64,000 nucleotides of DNA from Echiichthys vipera (GCA_963691815.1 OY829651.1:12149917-12213916); one strand, 5' to 3'. Counted from the stretch's first letter, positions 25,691 to 39,730 are shown. Made by a program: numbers and translations. Notes: generated by a model from the sequence alone, not told the origin.

Positions 25691-28600
25691 TCCACTCGGC
25701 ACACCGCAGCACCTGTTATATCAGTCATGTCAGCTTTTAACCCAGAGGACGTAGGTTCTGGTGATGGGTTGCTTCCGCAGGGTGACAGAAATTACATCAG
25801 GGTTCCTGCAGCAACATATTCTTTGGTTTGTTTTTATATGTGCATGTTTGTGTGAAAGTATGAGAAGAAGTCCTCAGAGATTCTGAGAAATGTATTTACT
25901 ATATAATAAAAACCACAAGTGCACCAGAATAAACAACTGCTCTCAAAAAGCAGCATGTTTTAAAAAAAAACCTTTACTACAGTGATTTCAGACAAGATAA
26001 ATGTAAAAAAGAAAAGAAAACGTGAAAAAGTTTACTGTACATAGAGCATCATTACTTATAAGAGAACAATTATCTTTGTTTTATCGATACAGTCTTATTT
26101 TGACACATTTCAAAATAAAGGTGTAGTGATAAAAGAAAGCATGACAGGGTCATAGAAACAGTTAACGGCATGGCAGAGCAATAACATTTTTCATGTATTT
26201 CTACCTGATATTGACCAGGTGCTTGTGGTTAACGTCTGGCAAGAGTTCAGCTTGGACTCAAGACAGTAAAAACCAAACAACTGCCCACAGGCCAAGTTTG
26301 GCTTCCAACATAAAGCTATTTGGATCTGCTTTGATGCAACTCAGTTATATTTTGAAAGTGATTTAGATTCAACTTGTTTCCAGGCTTATCAAGTGTGGTA
26401 TGCACACTTGATAAATAGGGCATGATTTGAAAAGATTGCTAGGGTCATCAACATGGAGAGTTATGTTATAACAGTACAAAAGAGTAGTGAGCGTTGTATA
26501 CTCTTGGATTTGGATCCAAGATTCTTTTATTTTTTTCTTGACTACTTTTTGTAAGGAAGCTGTGAGTGTGAGCATCTGTTTAATGACTGGACTATAATAA
26601 AGTGAGTCTGGGGATCATACCAACATATGGCCATGCCATGTTTGGGTTTTATGTAATTAAAAGGCATGATTTTTTTAGAAGGATACTGGCACACTGCCTG
26701 ATCAGCCATATGGAGACACATGGCACTGCCAAAGCTGACTGTAGTTATTAAAGCCATTATATTTTCAGTCGTGCTATTTTAGTAGCACTGAATATGAAGG
26801 ATAACGTTGTGCTATTCTAAAGAACAAAAAGGTCAATTTGTGTTGGTCACATTTAATTCAGCTGTTGTATCTGTCTTCACCCACGTACAACCATGTGTCT
26901 GTGTTCATATTGGACAACTCTGCTTCTCAAAATGTACGTCTAATGCTGAAGTTCAGTGCCAGTGTGTAAATGTAGTGTGCTCTTTATGTTGCTTGGCAAA
27001 AAGTAAGGCGGTAGAGGAGTGTGCAGCACATCCAACTTCATGCAGGAGACTTTAAACCACATCCTGCAATTATCGCTCATAATCTTTCCCCAACCAAGTG
27101 TTTCAATTGCCTTACCTTAACTGTACCCTAGTTTGTCTTTCCTTCACCTTGACCATAAACATAACTCAGTTGCCTTGAGTAAATATAGGAAAAAACAAGG
27201 ATTTAAAAATAGTTGATACCTGGTGTAAAAATGCATCACTGAACATAATCTGGGGTTTAGCATGATCGTCCAATATCAATGTCCATTTCTGCAGATAGTG
27301 TAAGATGGTAAGATGTGAGACTGGCCTTAAAGAAATTACCTCTCATTGGAAGTAATGGCTTTTCACTCAAAGAAGCAAAGGTAGAAGTAGCTTGCTATTC
27401 CCAAAACCTCTTCTGTCAGACTTCCTCTTGGTTACTTTCGCATCCTGTCATCTTCCAACGATGTTGGTTTCTTGAACAATGATCCCTCCTAACTAAGAAG
27501 TTTTTGTTGAATAAAATGTAAACAAACCTTAACTATAGAGGTGGCAAATCAGATATTGCTTATATGTAATTTTTTTGTGATATACAGGTCGTTTCTGTCA
27601 AGCTAGCTATTCTGTTGGTTTGGTAAGAACTTATTGATAAAGACAACCACAGATTAATATATGAAAGTTGAAGGCCTCCACAATGATATTCATTTGACTC
27701 CATTGTCTTCTTTCTTGTTTGTCCATCGTAGTTGATGATGACCATGACATGTCGCCCTTTGTTGAGTTTTGGTGAGTGCTCAGATGACTGAACAGACCAA
27801 TCTGAGCCCAGAATTTTGAGGTCGTGGCTGGGGGATTCCCACCACTGCAGAGCTGACAATACGGTCAGACAAGTGGTGAAATAGTATCATCTCTTCAACT
27901 GTGCATAGCTGTACACGATGGTGTTTTGATACTTTTGAAAACACATTATCCCTATGCTCCTTAAGAATAACTAGTGGATAAGTATTGGCAGCCATGTACT
28001 CCATCTTCTGTCCTCATCCACAGTAAACGATTCTATCATCTGTGATATGATTTGATTCTTCTGACAGCTTTGTTCACCAAGCACCCTGATTAGCACTGAC
28101 ATGATTGGTATCAATATGGGATTAGGTTGTACTTGGTGTGTCTGTGTGAGTATGTGTGCTCTCCATATTTGTACCATTGTGTTGCATTTATAGTGTGTCA
28201 TTGTGTGTTTGTGCTTCTATGCATTCAGATCACGGATGTATGTTACAGGGGACAGGACGGGGGTCCAGAATTTAATTTTCTTACATATAATTAGCAAGTG
28301 TGTTTAATCACGTTTATCATAGGGCCGATTGGCAGACTGATTCAATGCTTTCCTCTGCCACCATCTGGAGCAGACACACAGTAGTCTTGCCATTCCATGA
28401 ATCCGTCAGTGGGCAACTACTACTGACTGAGTAATTAATGAAAGGACAGAGGGAGGGATGGGTTCCCATCCATATCACAAATACTGCTTCATCAAATCTG
28501 GAAATGAATGGAAAGTACAAAATAGGTTTCCCATTTGCGTGACACTTCACATTTTTGTTGACTAAACAGCGATGTGCTGTGGCTCCTTTTATTTAAACAT

Positions 28601-31600
28601 TACTTCAAAAAAATTATCTTTAATGTTTTGGTCAAATGCGATTGTGAGGTAAACGACAACAGAAATAACTTCCGGAAATTCTTGCCTTTTTCCAATTTAT
28701 AGTCTCAACACAGAAGACAGAAACAAATCTGATTTGCATCTTACACAAAAACAAATTTAATGCAACAACATGCTGCACAGCTTTTTCTGTCATCGATCTC
28801 TATAGTGGGGTTTAGGATCCAATTTTAGGAGAGTTAAATTGATTGTTAATGTATAGTTACATACATTTGGGCTCTATTTATGAATATTAAGAATCCTAAG
28901 GGGATCTATGTCTTCTGCTAAGACTATAATTACTATTCCTTACACGTAAGCACTCATAGGAGATGAACTCAAAAGAAAGCTGAACGTAAAAAGCCCTCCA
29001 AAATATGCAACGATCATCATTTGTCCATCACCAAAACCATCACTGATCACAAAATAAATATATTTTATGATGTGTTTGACTGGATGATGTTTTACAATGT
29101 TACACACTGTTTTACATGACTACTTTGTTGCCATGGTTACGATAACAAAGACCTGGTAAGGGAATGATGACGGTCAATCTGTCTACCTTGACCTCTTCCC
29201 TACGTGGACTTTGTTGCTCCACAACACAATCACCTTACTTCCTCCTTTGCTTTCATTTATACAACTGCCTCTCTAGCAGAACTAGAGAGAGAATTCAAAG
29301 AAAAGGTCCAAAGGAAGGAAGGCTGGAAGGAGGGATGCAACAAGGAATTGTGAAAAATGTGAGTGGAGAAATTAATAACAAATGGTGGTCTGCTGGAAAG
29401 ACAAAAGAAAAGCACCGGAGGAGTAGTAGAGGAGAGGGAGGTTGGGAATTAAAAAGCCAAAAAGTAAAGAACTGAGAGAGAGAAAAATGATGGAAAGGAA
29501 AAGTAAAATACATAAGGACACAGGGGGGATGAGGGATGTAAGTGGATGTGTTGAGAATGTAGAAGATGTTGATGTTGAAGAAGAATGGGCCAATCAGAGG
29601 ACGAATCTTCTATTTCCCTCTTTATTTGTCTTATTAACTGTCTTTAAATCCTTCTGTTTGGATTTATACATCTCTCACCATCTCTCCCTGTATCCGTTAT
29701 TTCTCGTTCTACCTAAAAATAACAGTATGGTGCTAATGCATTTGTATAAGTCCGACACTTGATGGCTCTCTGTGCTGTTGGCTCTATAAGAGTAAATATG
29801 ATGAAAACCTGCAGTGCAGCTGATATGGGATTAATGCAGAAGGGACGGACATCTGTAATGGCTGTCACTGCAAGTAGCTTTCATCTAACTATAAAACAAG
29901 GCTGGAGCCTCTTTGCAGCAGCAGGGGTCGGGCTTCAGGATTCTGACTCAAGTGCCTTCACCTGTTTTCTGTGGTTCACACTTTGCTGTGGGAGCAGGTG
30001 GTACACATTTAAAAAAAATAAACTGATGGAGTCCACAAATTAAGTTAAAGGTGATTAAAATGCTCTGAAATCCCACGTGTGTCTAAACGTGTGTCTTTTT
30101 CAGCAAAACACCATTAAAAAAATCAACACAGTGGCTCTAATCCCAAAGTACAGATAAAGTAAGATTCACCATCGTTTCTGAATCCGTCCAAGCATCTCCT
30201 GTAATTTAGCTAAAACATCATCCAACCATACAGTATTGTTTTTAGTCTATCCGGGTATTCAACTCTCTTCTCCCCACACACCTCCGTGCTACTTTTTTTA
30301 ATGTGAAATGGATAGACAGGAAACAGCACTTCAATACAACACAACACTTTCTTTCTTTTACTGTTGTGTCTTCTTGATTTTAGCAGTTTTCCCCTCATTA
30401 ACTTCTCACAGAACTTCCTCTCTCACCGTCTATATGCAATAATCCCAGCCCCCCTTTAACAAAATGTATTAGTTGATTTAAATTTTGTACACTGCAGATG
30501 TTAATTTGTAGCGATCTAGTGCTGTACCAGAATAAACGCTTTATTTTCTGGAATAAGCCTGGTCACAGATAGCTAGCTATAAGCAAATAATGTATACAGT
30601 CTAGCTTTGCTGGAGGATGCAACTATGTAATGGCTGGTGTGTTGTGCAGGACCGGAGAAAGCACATTGATGATTGTGAAGATTAGCAATTCTCACGAAAA
30701 GACCCTATGCCAACAGCCACATTTTCAATGGGTACCGAACTAGTGCAGTAAGTGATGATTTGCATAATACAAGATAGGCTTTGACATGCAAATGGTTTGT
30801 CTGCCCCCAGTGATGTTCAAGGGTAAAGGAAGCCATTTCATGTTTTGTAATTTTCCATAAGTCCACCGCTGCGGACTGTGTTCCAGATTGAGAATGGTAC
30901 TTGCATTCAAGGATTTTTTTTTGAATATCAAATTGGACAAATTGAACATAACCTTACATTTGCTTAAATTTGATTTTAATGTTTTCTTGAACTTCATTTT
31001 ATAACAGGGAAAAGAGATGAAAACACATGATGTGGAATTTCAGTTTAAATACAGGCAACCCTGCAAAAATCTGCATGTTGCATGTGAGTTTAGGTAAATA
31101 AGGTAAATTCTGCATCAAAACTGAATCCCAAATCACGGTGATGAAAATGCAACTATTAGGGTAACCCATGTCTTGCAAAATAAGTTACAATTCAGACAAA
31201 CTGTTGACATTTTCTCCCTTCCGTCTTGGTTGACGTTTAATGAATTAGCCACATCCTGCCATTTAAGGTAGTGTGTGGGTGGTTGGTGTAGGGCAAAGAA
31301 TGGTGAGAATCTGAGTAAACATTTTCAGTAGGCAAGCTATCATGTCTTCATTGTTCTTCGTGACACTCTTTGCATATTAGTACAAGACTTTAAATGCTCA
31401 ATCTGGGACAAAATGACACTGACGTGTGTGCGTCATCCCTCCTGGTGTCACCTTCATTGAAAGATGTTCTGCCCCAAAAAGGACGGCCATCATTAATCTT
31501 TTTCTTTTCTCCTTTCTATTCTTTTCTATAATTTTAAACACACTCTTGGTAGGTATGTATATGCATGGCTGCAGAGGTCCTTTGTTGGAATTGTGGTAAA

Positions 31601-34110
31601 CATTTGAAAAAAGTGAAGGTTCTGCAATGTCACACAACAGGTAAGAAATGTGTGTGTGCGTGCACGCACCCGACACAATGTTCTCACCTTTCTCTAAGGC
31701 GCTGTAGTCATAATTCAAACAAACGACCATCTTGCACAGCATTGTGGGTAGGGAAGCGTGAAGCGTGGAGGCGTTTTATGAGGGAGAAGAGAAGGGAGAG
31801 GATGACAGGAAGGAAAAAGGTAAAGAAGTAAAGCCATGGGATTGTTCTTTTTTGGTATTACACTGATATACTGTATGGTTGTATTGTTGGAAGAAATTAC
31901 ATATTACATTATCTGAACACATTCTTCCAAACCACCTGAAGGTGCTATGAGTGTATATAAGTGTGTTGAGCATGGGTGGACCCATTGGGGAAAATGAATA
32001 ACATTTTATCACAATAAAAAAAGTGGGTAAAAGAGCGAGAAGGCAGGCAGATGGAAAACAAAGAACAATATGAGGACATGATGGCTACAGAAGATAAAAA
32101 GCGTGTCTGTGTGGGCACCGAGGTGTAATGTGAAGGCATATGAAACAGCTGTATGTTATCTGATGCGTCCATGCTTCTCTGTAAGCAAACTACAGCTATA
32201 TGCCTCCCAGCACGACTCACTCACATATGCTGCGATTTAAGCGTTACTACAACTGTCCACATACAGCATCCGTGGTTGATTTTTTATTTCGGCTTTTCAC
32301 CTTTTCCTAGTATACCCTTTATATAGCTTTCAAGAAAATAGGTCTAAATAGTAGTCTGAGAATACTATATCTAGAAATAATACCTTAATTTCTAAAGATA
32401 ATTCTGCATCTGTTGTTGGCTCTAACCAGTTTGAGATGCAAATTCACTGCATCAGGGTGGTCGAGGTTGTTGTCACTCATCATTAGGCGCATTTACATGG
32501 ACCCGTGTAATAACCACGTACCGCTTACTAACAACAATCTCTCTCTCATTGGAATAAATACACACTTTCTACGTGTGATTTTAACATTAGTAGACGCTGT
32601 TTCAGGGAGCACTGATAAACACACAGAAGAAAAAGAACGGAGTACTCTCTTTAGAACGACTGTTGCATCATTCAGGAATTTTGCGTCCATTCCTGTTTGG
32701 TAAACTCAGCAAAAAATCATAGGCTTTTAAAAGGCAGACCAGGTTTTGAATGAACTGAATTTTAATACAATTGAAAAAAAGAAAGAGCTTCTTCTCCTTT
32801 TCATCCTTCCTGCAAATTAAATGCTTCAGAGTGGGCGGAGCTGCTTTGCACTTTATTTAGCTTTCATGCAAACCGTGATATAGGAATCAACGATTTCAGT
32901 TGACTTTAACAAAATTAAGAAATTGTCCATAGAACCACACCTACTGTTTATATATACACTTTCCTCTGACTGTATGAACTTTCTGTCAGCCAATATTTGA
33001 AAGTGCCATTCAAGCCTAGCCTATGGTGTGTTAGCGTATGGAAGTTCAATGAAGGGAAAGACATGTCATTTTCTACATCCGCCTGTATAGTTAACTTTTT
33101 GTTAATGATTGCTCAGTACTTTTAAATCGTTGCTATTATTTGATTTTTATCTCTATCTGAATACATTGAGCATTTTTTCACTGCGATAAAATGTGCGGAA
33201 TTAATTGTTTGTTGATTTTATGTTGTTATGCTGCAAACCAGCTTGCCTCAAATTACACCCTGAGGGATGAATACATTTTGGTTGAACTGAATAGTGACAG
33301 CAGTCAGTTAAGCAATGTCTTTGCAACACATGAAACATTTTTTTGAGCTGTTGGATTGTTTTAATCCATTAATAAACTCACCAGTGTCCTTGGGAAAATC
33401 ACACGAGTGGGAAACTGTTATTGTTGAACATTCTTCACATGGTTAATTACACTCATGCTTTAACTGCTTGGCTGTAATAATGGCGCTTTTAGACGGCACA
33501 CTTTCTAAACACATCTTTATATTTCTGACACAAACCTCAACCCTCCAGTTCACTTAAAGGTTTTACATCATTAGCGTGCATCTTGTTAGCTAGAGAGCCA
33601 GTGGTTGTGGTCATGCGAACACGGCCCGAAGGTTAACCGAGAGTTCTTCTGCTGTAATTAATAGTTTTCACAACACATCCATAGACTGCAACGGGTATAG
33701 CAGCTTGAGTTTGGAGGACCAAAAAAGGAGTAAAACACTAGAAATCATTTAACTTCAGCACTCTGTCCACACCACTGACTGAAATGTATGCCTCTTTTAG
33801 TTTTATGGCGGAGAGCTTGCTTGATGGTGTTTAGGAGCTACTTTTAATTTCTCTCTTAATTCTGGATTTGTCAATATCTGTGTGCAAAGAGAACCTACCA
33901 GCAGTGATCACACACACAACATAGATTACTTTAAAAAAAAAAGGTTGAATATATGGCTAAGTTTTCAAAGGGAATCAGACACTTTCCCCTGCTGCATCCT
34001 CACTTTATTATAGGCTCAGGAGTAGCAAGGAAAGCAGAGGTGTTGGATGCCAAGGAAATTATGTTGTTGGACATCCCCTGGCGTGGTTAACATGATGACT
34101 TTTCTGGCAT
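25691..34110. other. Quiet intronic stretch
   Basis: The longest part of the window without a long microsatellite. It is AT-rich and non-coding. A weak retroposon-like tail lies near 33225-33290 (gggatgaataca..gaactgaat). The frame at 31565-31831 ends a Cys-rich segment at a GTAAGAA, but it is not supported as an exon. Confidence 0.5.
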
Positions 34111-34140
34111 GCAAGGCAAGACAAGACAAGACAAGACAAG
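34111..34140 (+). repeat. (AAGAC)n pentanucleotide repeat
   Basis: About five to six ACAAG/AAGAC units, followed by degenerate GATTAGATTAG repeats to about 34200. Confidence 0.85.
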
Positions 34141-34535
34141 ACGAGACATGAGGAGACAAGATTAGATTAGAGATAATTGGATTAGATAAGATTAGATGCG
34201 ATCAGATCCAGAATATGACGTACGGCAGATAAAACCATAAAAACAGTGTATTACAGGAATTTCAGCAAAATGCTTTCTACCCATTCTATCTCTACATTTA
34301 CCTTCATCATTTGCAGTTTGACTGACAGGTTGAGTTTTGGGGGATGACAGGACCAACAGTCAGCACAATGTATAGGAGAGCACACATGTAGACACACAAA
34401 CACCTACACACAGATGTATGGCATATACCTGTCTCTTTAGGTTAGCAGAACACTACAGTAATAGTATTTGCCAGGTTCTTGGCAGTTTCAGCAAAGCAGT
34501 CAATCTGATAGCATGGTCGAAAGGGTCCATAGGTA

Positions 34536-34536
<1 letters not shown>

Positions 34537-34588
<52 letters not shown>
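34537..34588 (+). repeat. (GT)26 microsatellite
   Basis: Uninterrupted GT array. Confidence 0.96.
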
Positions 34589-34592
<4 letters not shown>

Positions 34593-34639
34593 AGTGCAAT
34601 AAATGGATACTCTGCTCTAGCCACCAGGCAGCATGAAAG

Positions 34640-35380
34640 GGAACAACCAAGAGAGAGGGATAGAGACCCTCTGAGAAACACAGATTGAGGGTGAGTGAGA
34701 GAGACAGAGGAGAAAGTGAGAGCAAGGGGGGAGAGACAAAGTGAGAGGGGGAGAGAGACATACGAGAAAATCAATGCTGTGTCCACCAGGGACAGAATGT
34801 CATGAAGGTTTTTTTACTCTGTGGTGTAATGGAGGGTTGGAGCCTTTTACTGCAGGAGTCACCTTGTCTAATGGAGGGAGGGATGGAGGGAGGGATGGGG
34901 GGGGGGGGGGGTATGGTGGGGGCTGGAAAAGGAAAAAGAGGGAAATAGTGAGGAAAAAGTGAGAGAAAATTAATGGGAGGGGGCTGGGATGGGCGGGGAA
35001 TGGAGGGATGGTGAGAAATGAGGGCTGAATGGATGGAGAGAAGAATAAAAAGAAGAGGGAATGAGGAAAGAATCGAAAGGAATTAAAAGAGGAAAAGCGA
35101 AGACAATAGATTGATAGGCAGATGATGGATAAGAGAAACAAGGGAAAGAATAAGGGGTGACGAAAGAGGAAGGTAGAAGGACAAATATGTGATGATGGAT
35201 AAAGGGAGAGAACAGGAAGCAATGGAAGATGGGAGGAGGAAAGGGGAAGTGATATAATTTGAGATGGAAGGAAAAGAAAGGAGGATGAGAAGGTGCATGA
35301 AAGCGGAAGTGTCAAGAAGATGGAACGATGAGGAGAACAGAGAAGAGGAGGATAAGGAGGACATGGAGGTGTTGTAAAAT
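34640..35380 (+). repeat. Long polypurine block with G-quadruplex motif
   Basis: A/G-dominated for about 740 bp. At 34876-34894 there are four GGG runs with loops of 1, 5 and 1 bases, followed by 15 consecutive G (34897-34911). The G-rich strand is the template strand for slit3, so the transcript is C/U-rich here. Confidence 0.8.
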
Positions 35381-36038
35381 GTCAAAAAAAAGCAGGTGTA
35401 AGAAATTATCTTTATGTGCCTGAGTTCTTGTTTTGGCAAAAAAAAAATAGTAAAAGGATTCACTTTGTAGGTCAAAGCACTTTAGTGAAAAACATTTTGA
35501 CGGGCAAGAGACAATTTTACCGTCAAACTTGATTGATATGACTTTATTGCTTCGTCAGAATGTGTTGGAAAGAGAGAGGCTGGTATTAAAAAGGGAAGGG
35601 AGTGGAATATAGCCAATGTGCACAGTCTGGAAACTCATTGAATTTCACCTGCTGTACACTGGAGCTGCTCAGTGGGAGGATCATAAGATACTGGGGTTAT
35701 ACTACTTAATGTATGAATGTCATGCAGGGAATTACCAATAAAGAGCTTGCATGCTCAGCAAACCTAACCCTGGGTATATACACGTTAAAGATATGCAAGG
35801 TGCTGCAACATTGCAGCTAAGATGTGATTTGCTCTGCAGTTTCCTGGCACGAAACTTATAAATAATAGCCATGAAATACTTGAGTGAGTGTAAGGTCAAG
35901 GAGGTGAGATGTTGCAAAGCGTTTAGTTTGGATTGTGTCCGATGTAAGAAGGGAGAGTGGATCAGATGATCAGAGGCCAGCCTGAACTCAGAGGTTTGGA
36001 GCCTGGCCATGAGAGCTGACACTCGCTCACTTACACAT

Positions 36039-36040
<2 letters not shown>
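35381..36040. other. Intronic, no recognised feature
   Basis: Ordinary non-coding sequence. Confidence 0.5.

Positions 36041-36118
<78 letters not shown>
36041..36118 (+). repeat. (AC)39 microsatellite
   Basis: Uninterrupted AC array. Confidence 0.97.
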
Positions 36119-36120
<2 letters not shown>

Positions 36121-36690
36121 CAGAGTACAAGCACTTGCAGGACCATTTAACTTAAGAGTTATAATCTCCTGTGGACTTGGCGGCCATATTGGACCTACAT
36201 TACACTTGGGAGGGTAAACTAAGCAGAAAAGCACATTTGCCTGTCTCCTTACTCTGAATTACCGATCTGTAGCAAAACGCATATTAATCAATTCACAGAT
36301 TGCCCAACTAAAAAGTGCCAGAAACCCATAGATCTTGACAATTCAAGGACACACAAGTTCACATTTCACATTACGGTGATTATATGGATGTACTGGAAAT
36401 AAATTGAAGTGCTTGTTGTAATTGTCTCTGTGATCAACGCTGAGCTTAGCTAAGCAGTGTTTTTGGTATTGGGGTTGGATGTTCAGCTGACCGTGCCAAC
36501 ACAAACCCGGGCCCAGAAACTCTCACAAGTTCTCTGTTGGAAATAAATCTACATGCGGTCATTGCTTTTGTGTTGCGAAAACAGCAGTTTGATGTACAAG
36601 GGGATACAAAATAACACGTGTGGTGGTGGAAAGACGATGCCAATTAGCAGCACTTGTCAGCTGTACAAAGAAAATAACAAAACTATGAAA
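36119..36690. other. Intronic, no recognised feature
   Basis: Ordinary non-coding sequence to the SINE boundary. Confidence 0.5.
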
Positions 36691-37016
36691 GGGCGGCATG
36701 GTGGTGTGGTGGGTAGCTCTGTTGCCCCTTCTGTGTGGAGTTTGCATGATCTCTGCGTGTCTCTGTGGGTTTTTTATGGGTTATCTCCGGTTCTCCGGCT
36801 TCCTCCCACAGTCCAAAGACATGCACATGTTAGGTTAATTCATGTCTCTAAACCGCCCGTAGGTGTGAATGTGGGTGTGAATGGTTGTCTGTCTCTGTTT
36901 GTCTCTGTGTGCCCTGCAATAGACTGGCGTCCTGTTCAGGGTGTACCCCGTCTCACACCCAATATCAGCTGGAATCAGCTCCAGCCCCCTGCGTCCCAGC
37001 CAGATGATGTCTGAGG
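36691..37016 (+). mobile_element. tRNA-derived SINE-like repeat with internal deletion
   Basis: Begins GGGCGGCATGGTGGTGTGG, an A-box-like head (TGGTGTGGTGG). It continues with 'tgtgtggagtttgcatg', 'tcctcccacagtccaaaga', 'ggtgtgaatgtgggtgtgaa' and 'agactggcgtcctgttcagg', ending near 'ctccagccccc'. I recognise this order as one of the most abundant fish interspersed repeats. The B-box segment normally found after the head is missing here. Confidence 0.75.
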
Positions 37017-38767
37017 TTTTTTTCAGCAACATATTTTGAGTCGTACCTGGCTCAGTCATCTATCCAAGCACATGACCATCAGCAGATGACGTTTGCCCAG
37101 ATGTTGACTTAAAGTTGATGTTCAGAGTTAATTGTTGACATTTTATCTACCAGCTAAGAAAACAATGTCAGGACAACTTTTATTATGTAGCTCTCCTAGA
37201 GCTATCACTCATATCACATGGTCTTCACTGGTGTAATTTAATTAAAAAAATAAGGATTTATTAAATAGTCCAGCGGACAAATAAGACAGAGTTGTCATGA
37301 AATGAAATATGACCCATCTGTGATTTCAGTGATGATTTATTTTCTAACTCCAAGTTAAAATCAATGTTTGTGAACTTTAAAAAAAAAATCCAATTCTATT
37401 TACCCAGTGTACTCGCAGTCTTCCCACACATGACATATGATTAAAAACATTCAAATATGATCTGTATATGAAGATCAAAATCATCATCTCACTCTCTGTC
37501 TCCGGCTCTATTTGTGTGTTTCTCTCTAATTTCGCCAAAGCATATTGTTTATGTGTTTGTTTTCTGTCAGTCGACAGCTCTAATGGTGAAATAAGGCTTG
37601 TGGAGCATCCAGAAGGGTTATTATCTTTTTGCATCGTGTGGTTATTATGCTCTGCTCTGTTTTTCTAGCTCGTTCTCCCCTTATTCCCTCTGCCATGTCA
37701 GTCATAACTTATAAAGCACAACAGCAAACTTTAATTTAAACAGAGAGATATATTGAGCAAATCTACATTTTTTTCAGCATCAATCAGCTTTTTTGTTCCA
37801 TGCAGCAAAATTATATTCTATTCTATATCAAACTCTCTCACTTTAAGGACATTGTTTATCCCCAAGAGTTTGTCTAGTTGTTTTCTATCCTATCAGGCCA
37901 GATTGATCAGCCATTATCGATCAGAAGCATTGATTAGGCAGTGTATTGATCACACTATTGGTGATTAGGACATCATGAATAAATGACAGGGGATATTGAG
38001 TGCTTGATGTGAGGATAAAACCTCTCTGGAAAGAGAGGACAGAGGAGAAGAAGAGGAAGAAGAAGGAAAAGAAGAAGAAGAAAAGAAAAGCAGGAATAAT
38101 GTATGGGGGAGGTGCATAAAATGTAGAGAAGGAGGTGTGAGGAGCAACAGGGAAGAGTAAATGGAGCAGTGATGAGAAGCAGAAGGCTAAATAGAGTGAG
38201 GAGGTGTAGGGAAGATAGATGGAAATAACAGACATCATGTGGAACTAATCTAAACCAGATTTGTGATTCAGAAATAAGATTTGATGTCATGTCTAGAAAT
38301 AACACTGGTTTCATCCAATTTCTGAGTGGCGTTGTATGAGGTTCTTATCCGTAGTCAGTGTGTTTTTGGTGGGTCTTTTTTCAAGGTGACTACAGTACAT
38401 TTGTCCCCGTCCACAGCAGCTTATGTGTCTGTTATTGCTGCAACGTTCCATTAAATGGAGAGATTTAAGGCATCATATTATACACATTTCCTCAAAATTC
38501 AGCCTGACATATTTGGTATGTCTGAAAAGTTTGGGATCTCTATTAGAAGTTCAAATAAACCTACAGGATGAGTTTGTGTTAACTGAGCCACCAGTTGGTC
38601 AGTGAGGTGGAAGGGGTTAAAAAGTAAACATTTAAATAAATCGCAGCAGCAGTTGGGCTCAACTTTTTGTCTCATTGACACAGAGAACAAAAAGGGTAGA
38701 CCAGTGGATGAGTCGAGAGAAATAAAAGGAAAGAGGAAAAGCAAAGGAAGGGAGTAATTGTTCTTAC
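37017..38767. other. Intronic flank of slit3 exon 5
   Basis: Non-coding sequence with a GAAGAA-rich purine block at 38030-38110. No further exon. Confidence 0.55.
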
Positions 38768-38839
38768 AGGTTCTTGACACTTGTGATTCCTCTGAAAGCT
38801 TTCCTCGGAACTGCCTGGATCTGGTTCTCGCTGAGGTCT
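38768..38839 (-). CDS. slit3: slit3 LRR exon (probably exon 5)
   Basis: Slit3 is a large secreted glycoprotein that binds Robo receptors in axon guidance, cell migration and vascular or diaphragm development. This 72-bp exon encodes one leucine-rich repeat of the first LRR domain. On the minus strand it starts after a CU-rich acceptor (..ctctccag) and ends at a GTAAGAA donor. The reading frame is phase 2 at both ends: one base, 23 codons, then CT. The translation contains DLSENQIQAVPRKAFRG followed by ITSVKN, the LxLxxNxI pattern of an LRR. From recall, vertebrate Slit3 has GITDVKN at this place, while Slit2 has GAVDIKN and Slit1 GATDLKN, so the paralogue call rests on a few residues plus the next exon. 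The ordinal 5 comes from comparison with vertebrate Slit genes, where successive 72-bp exons each carry one LRR. It is separated by 14,923 bp from the next exon at 23773-23844. Confidence 0.93.
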
Positions 38840-39153
38840 CTGGAGAGAGAGAGAGATAGAGGGATTGGTATACCAAACACTCAAAGACATATGGAGTCAA
38901 ATGATAAACAAAACCACAATTATTTGATCTATGCCACACACATACACACCCTAACACACACACAACACACACACAAAGCCAATTACAGTACAAAGCCACA
39001 GAAGGAGAAAGAGATGGAGGGAGAGGGAGAAAGAGGATGATATGACATTTATGATCAGTGGAACAATTTGGTCCAAAGAGCTTCAAAGACAAAAGGAACT
39101 ATCAGAAATACTGCTGGCAGGAGTCCATCTACTGCCTTGAAGTGTGTGCGCGC

Positions 39154-39155
<2 letters not shown>
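38840..39155. other. slit3: Intronic acceptor flank of exon 5
   Basis: On the gene strand a (CT)n run at 38840-38857 forms a strong polypyrimidine tract. The rest has short CA clusters (38936-38975). Confidence 0.7.

Positions 39156-39228
<73 letters not shown>
39156..39228 (+). repeat. (GT)n microsatellite
   Basis: Pure array of about 73 bp. A further short (GT) lies at 39290-39308. Confidence 0.96.
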
Positions 39229-39229
<1 letters not shown>

Positions 39230-39730
39230 TTAATCTAGAGGCATTGGCCAGGAAAGAACGTGAAAAGAGAAAGAGAGATTAAAGGCCAGTGTGTGTGTGT
39301 GTGTGTGTTGAATGTGTGTGTTTTCAATGTAAAAGTTTATTTTTTCTTCTAAATTGAGACCTCCAACAGCGCAGCGAAAAATGGAACTCGTGAACACACA
39401 CATGCACACACTTAATACCACCATCGAGCAACATATTTTTTCCCTCCTCTCAGGTTTTACCTCTCTCTCTTTAACCCGTACACTGATCATGGCAGCGCAT
39501 ACATACGTGGGTTTTTCCTGTTTTTTCTTCATCCTTAATGAATTCCTATATGAGCCAAACGATTTCTGACATGACACAACAGCCTGGCCTTAACTCTATT
39601 AGTGTTGTTTGTTGGAGGAGAGTCCTGGCAGGCCAGCCAGGTTCACAAAACACAATGTAATTAGAGAGGTATGAAATATCAGACAAGCTAATCAGCCTAT
39701 ATTCCTGCCAATCAGGCCTGAGTTGACTAT

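Noticed and set aside
31565..31831. Plus-strand frame starting MAAEVLCWNCGK with a GTAAGAA after 26 codons, resembling a zinc-knuckle exon
   Set aside because: The Cys/His spacing does not match a family I know, there is no upstream promoter or partner exon, and it lies antisense within slit3. Chance is more likely.
38499..39092. 197-codon minus-strand frame overlapping exon 5
   Set aside because: It reads the exon in the wrong frame; the LRR frame with splice sites is the real one.
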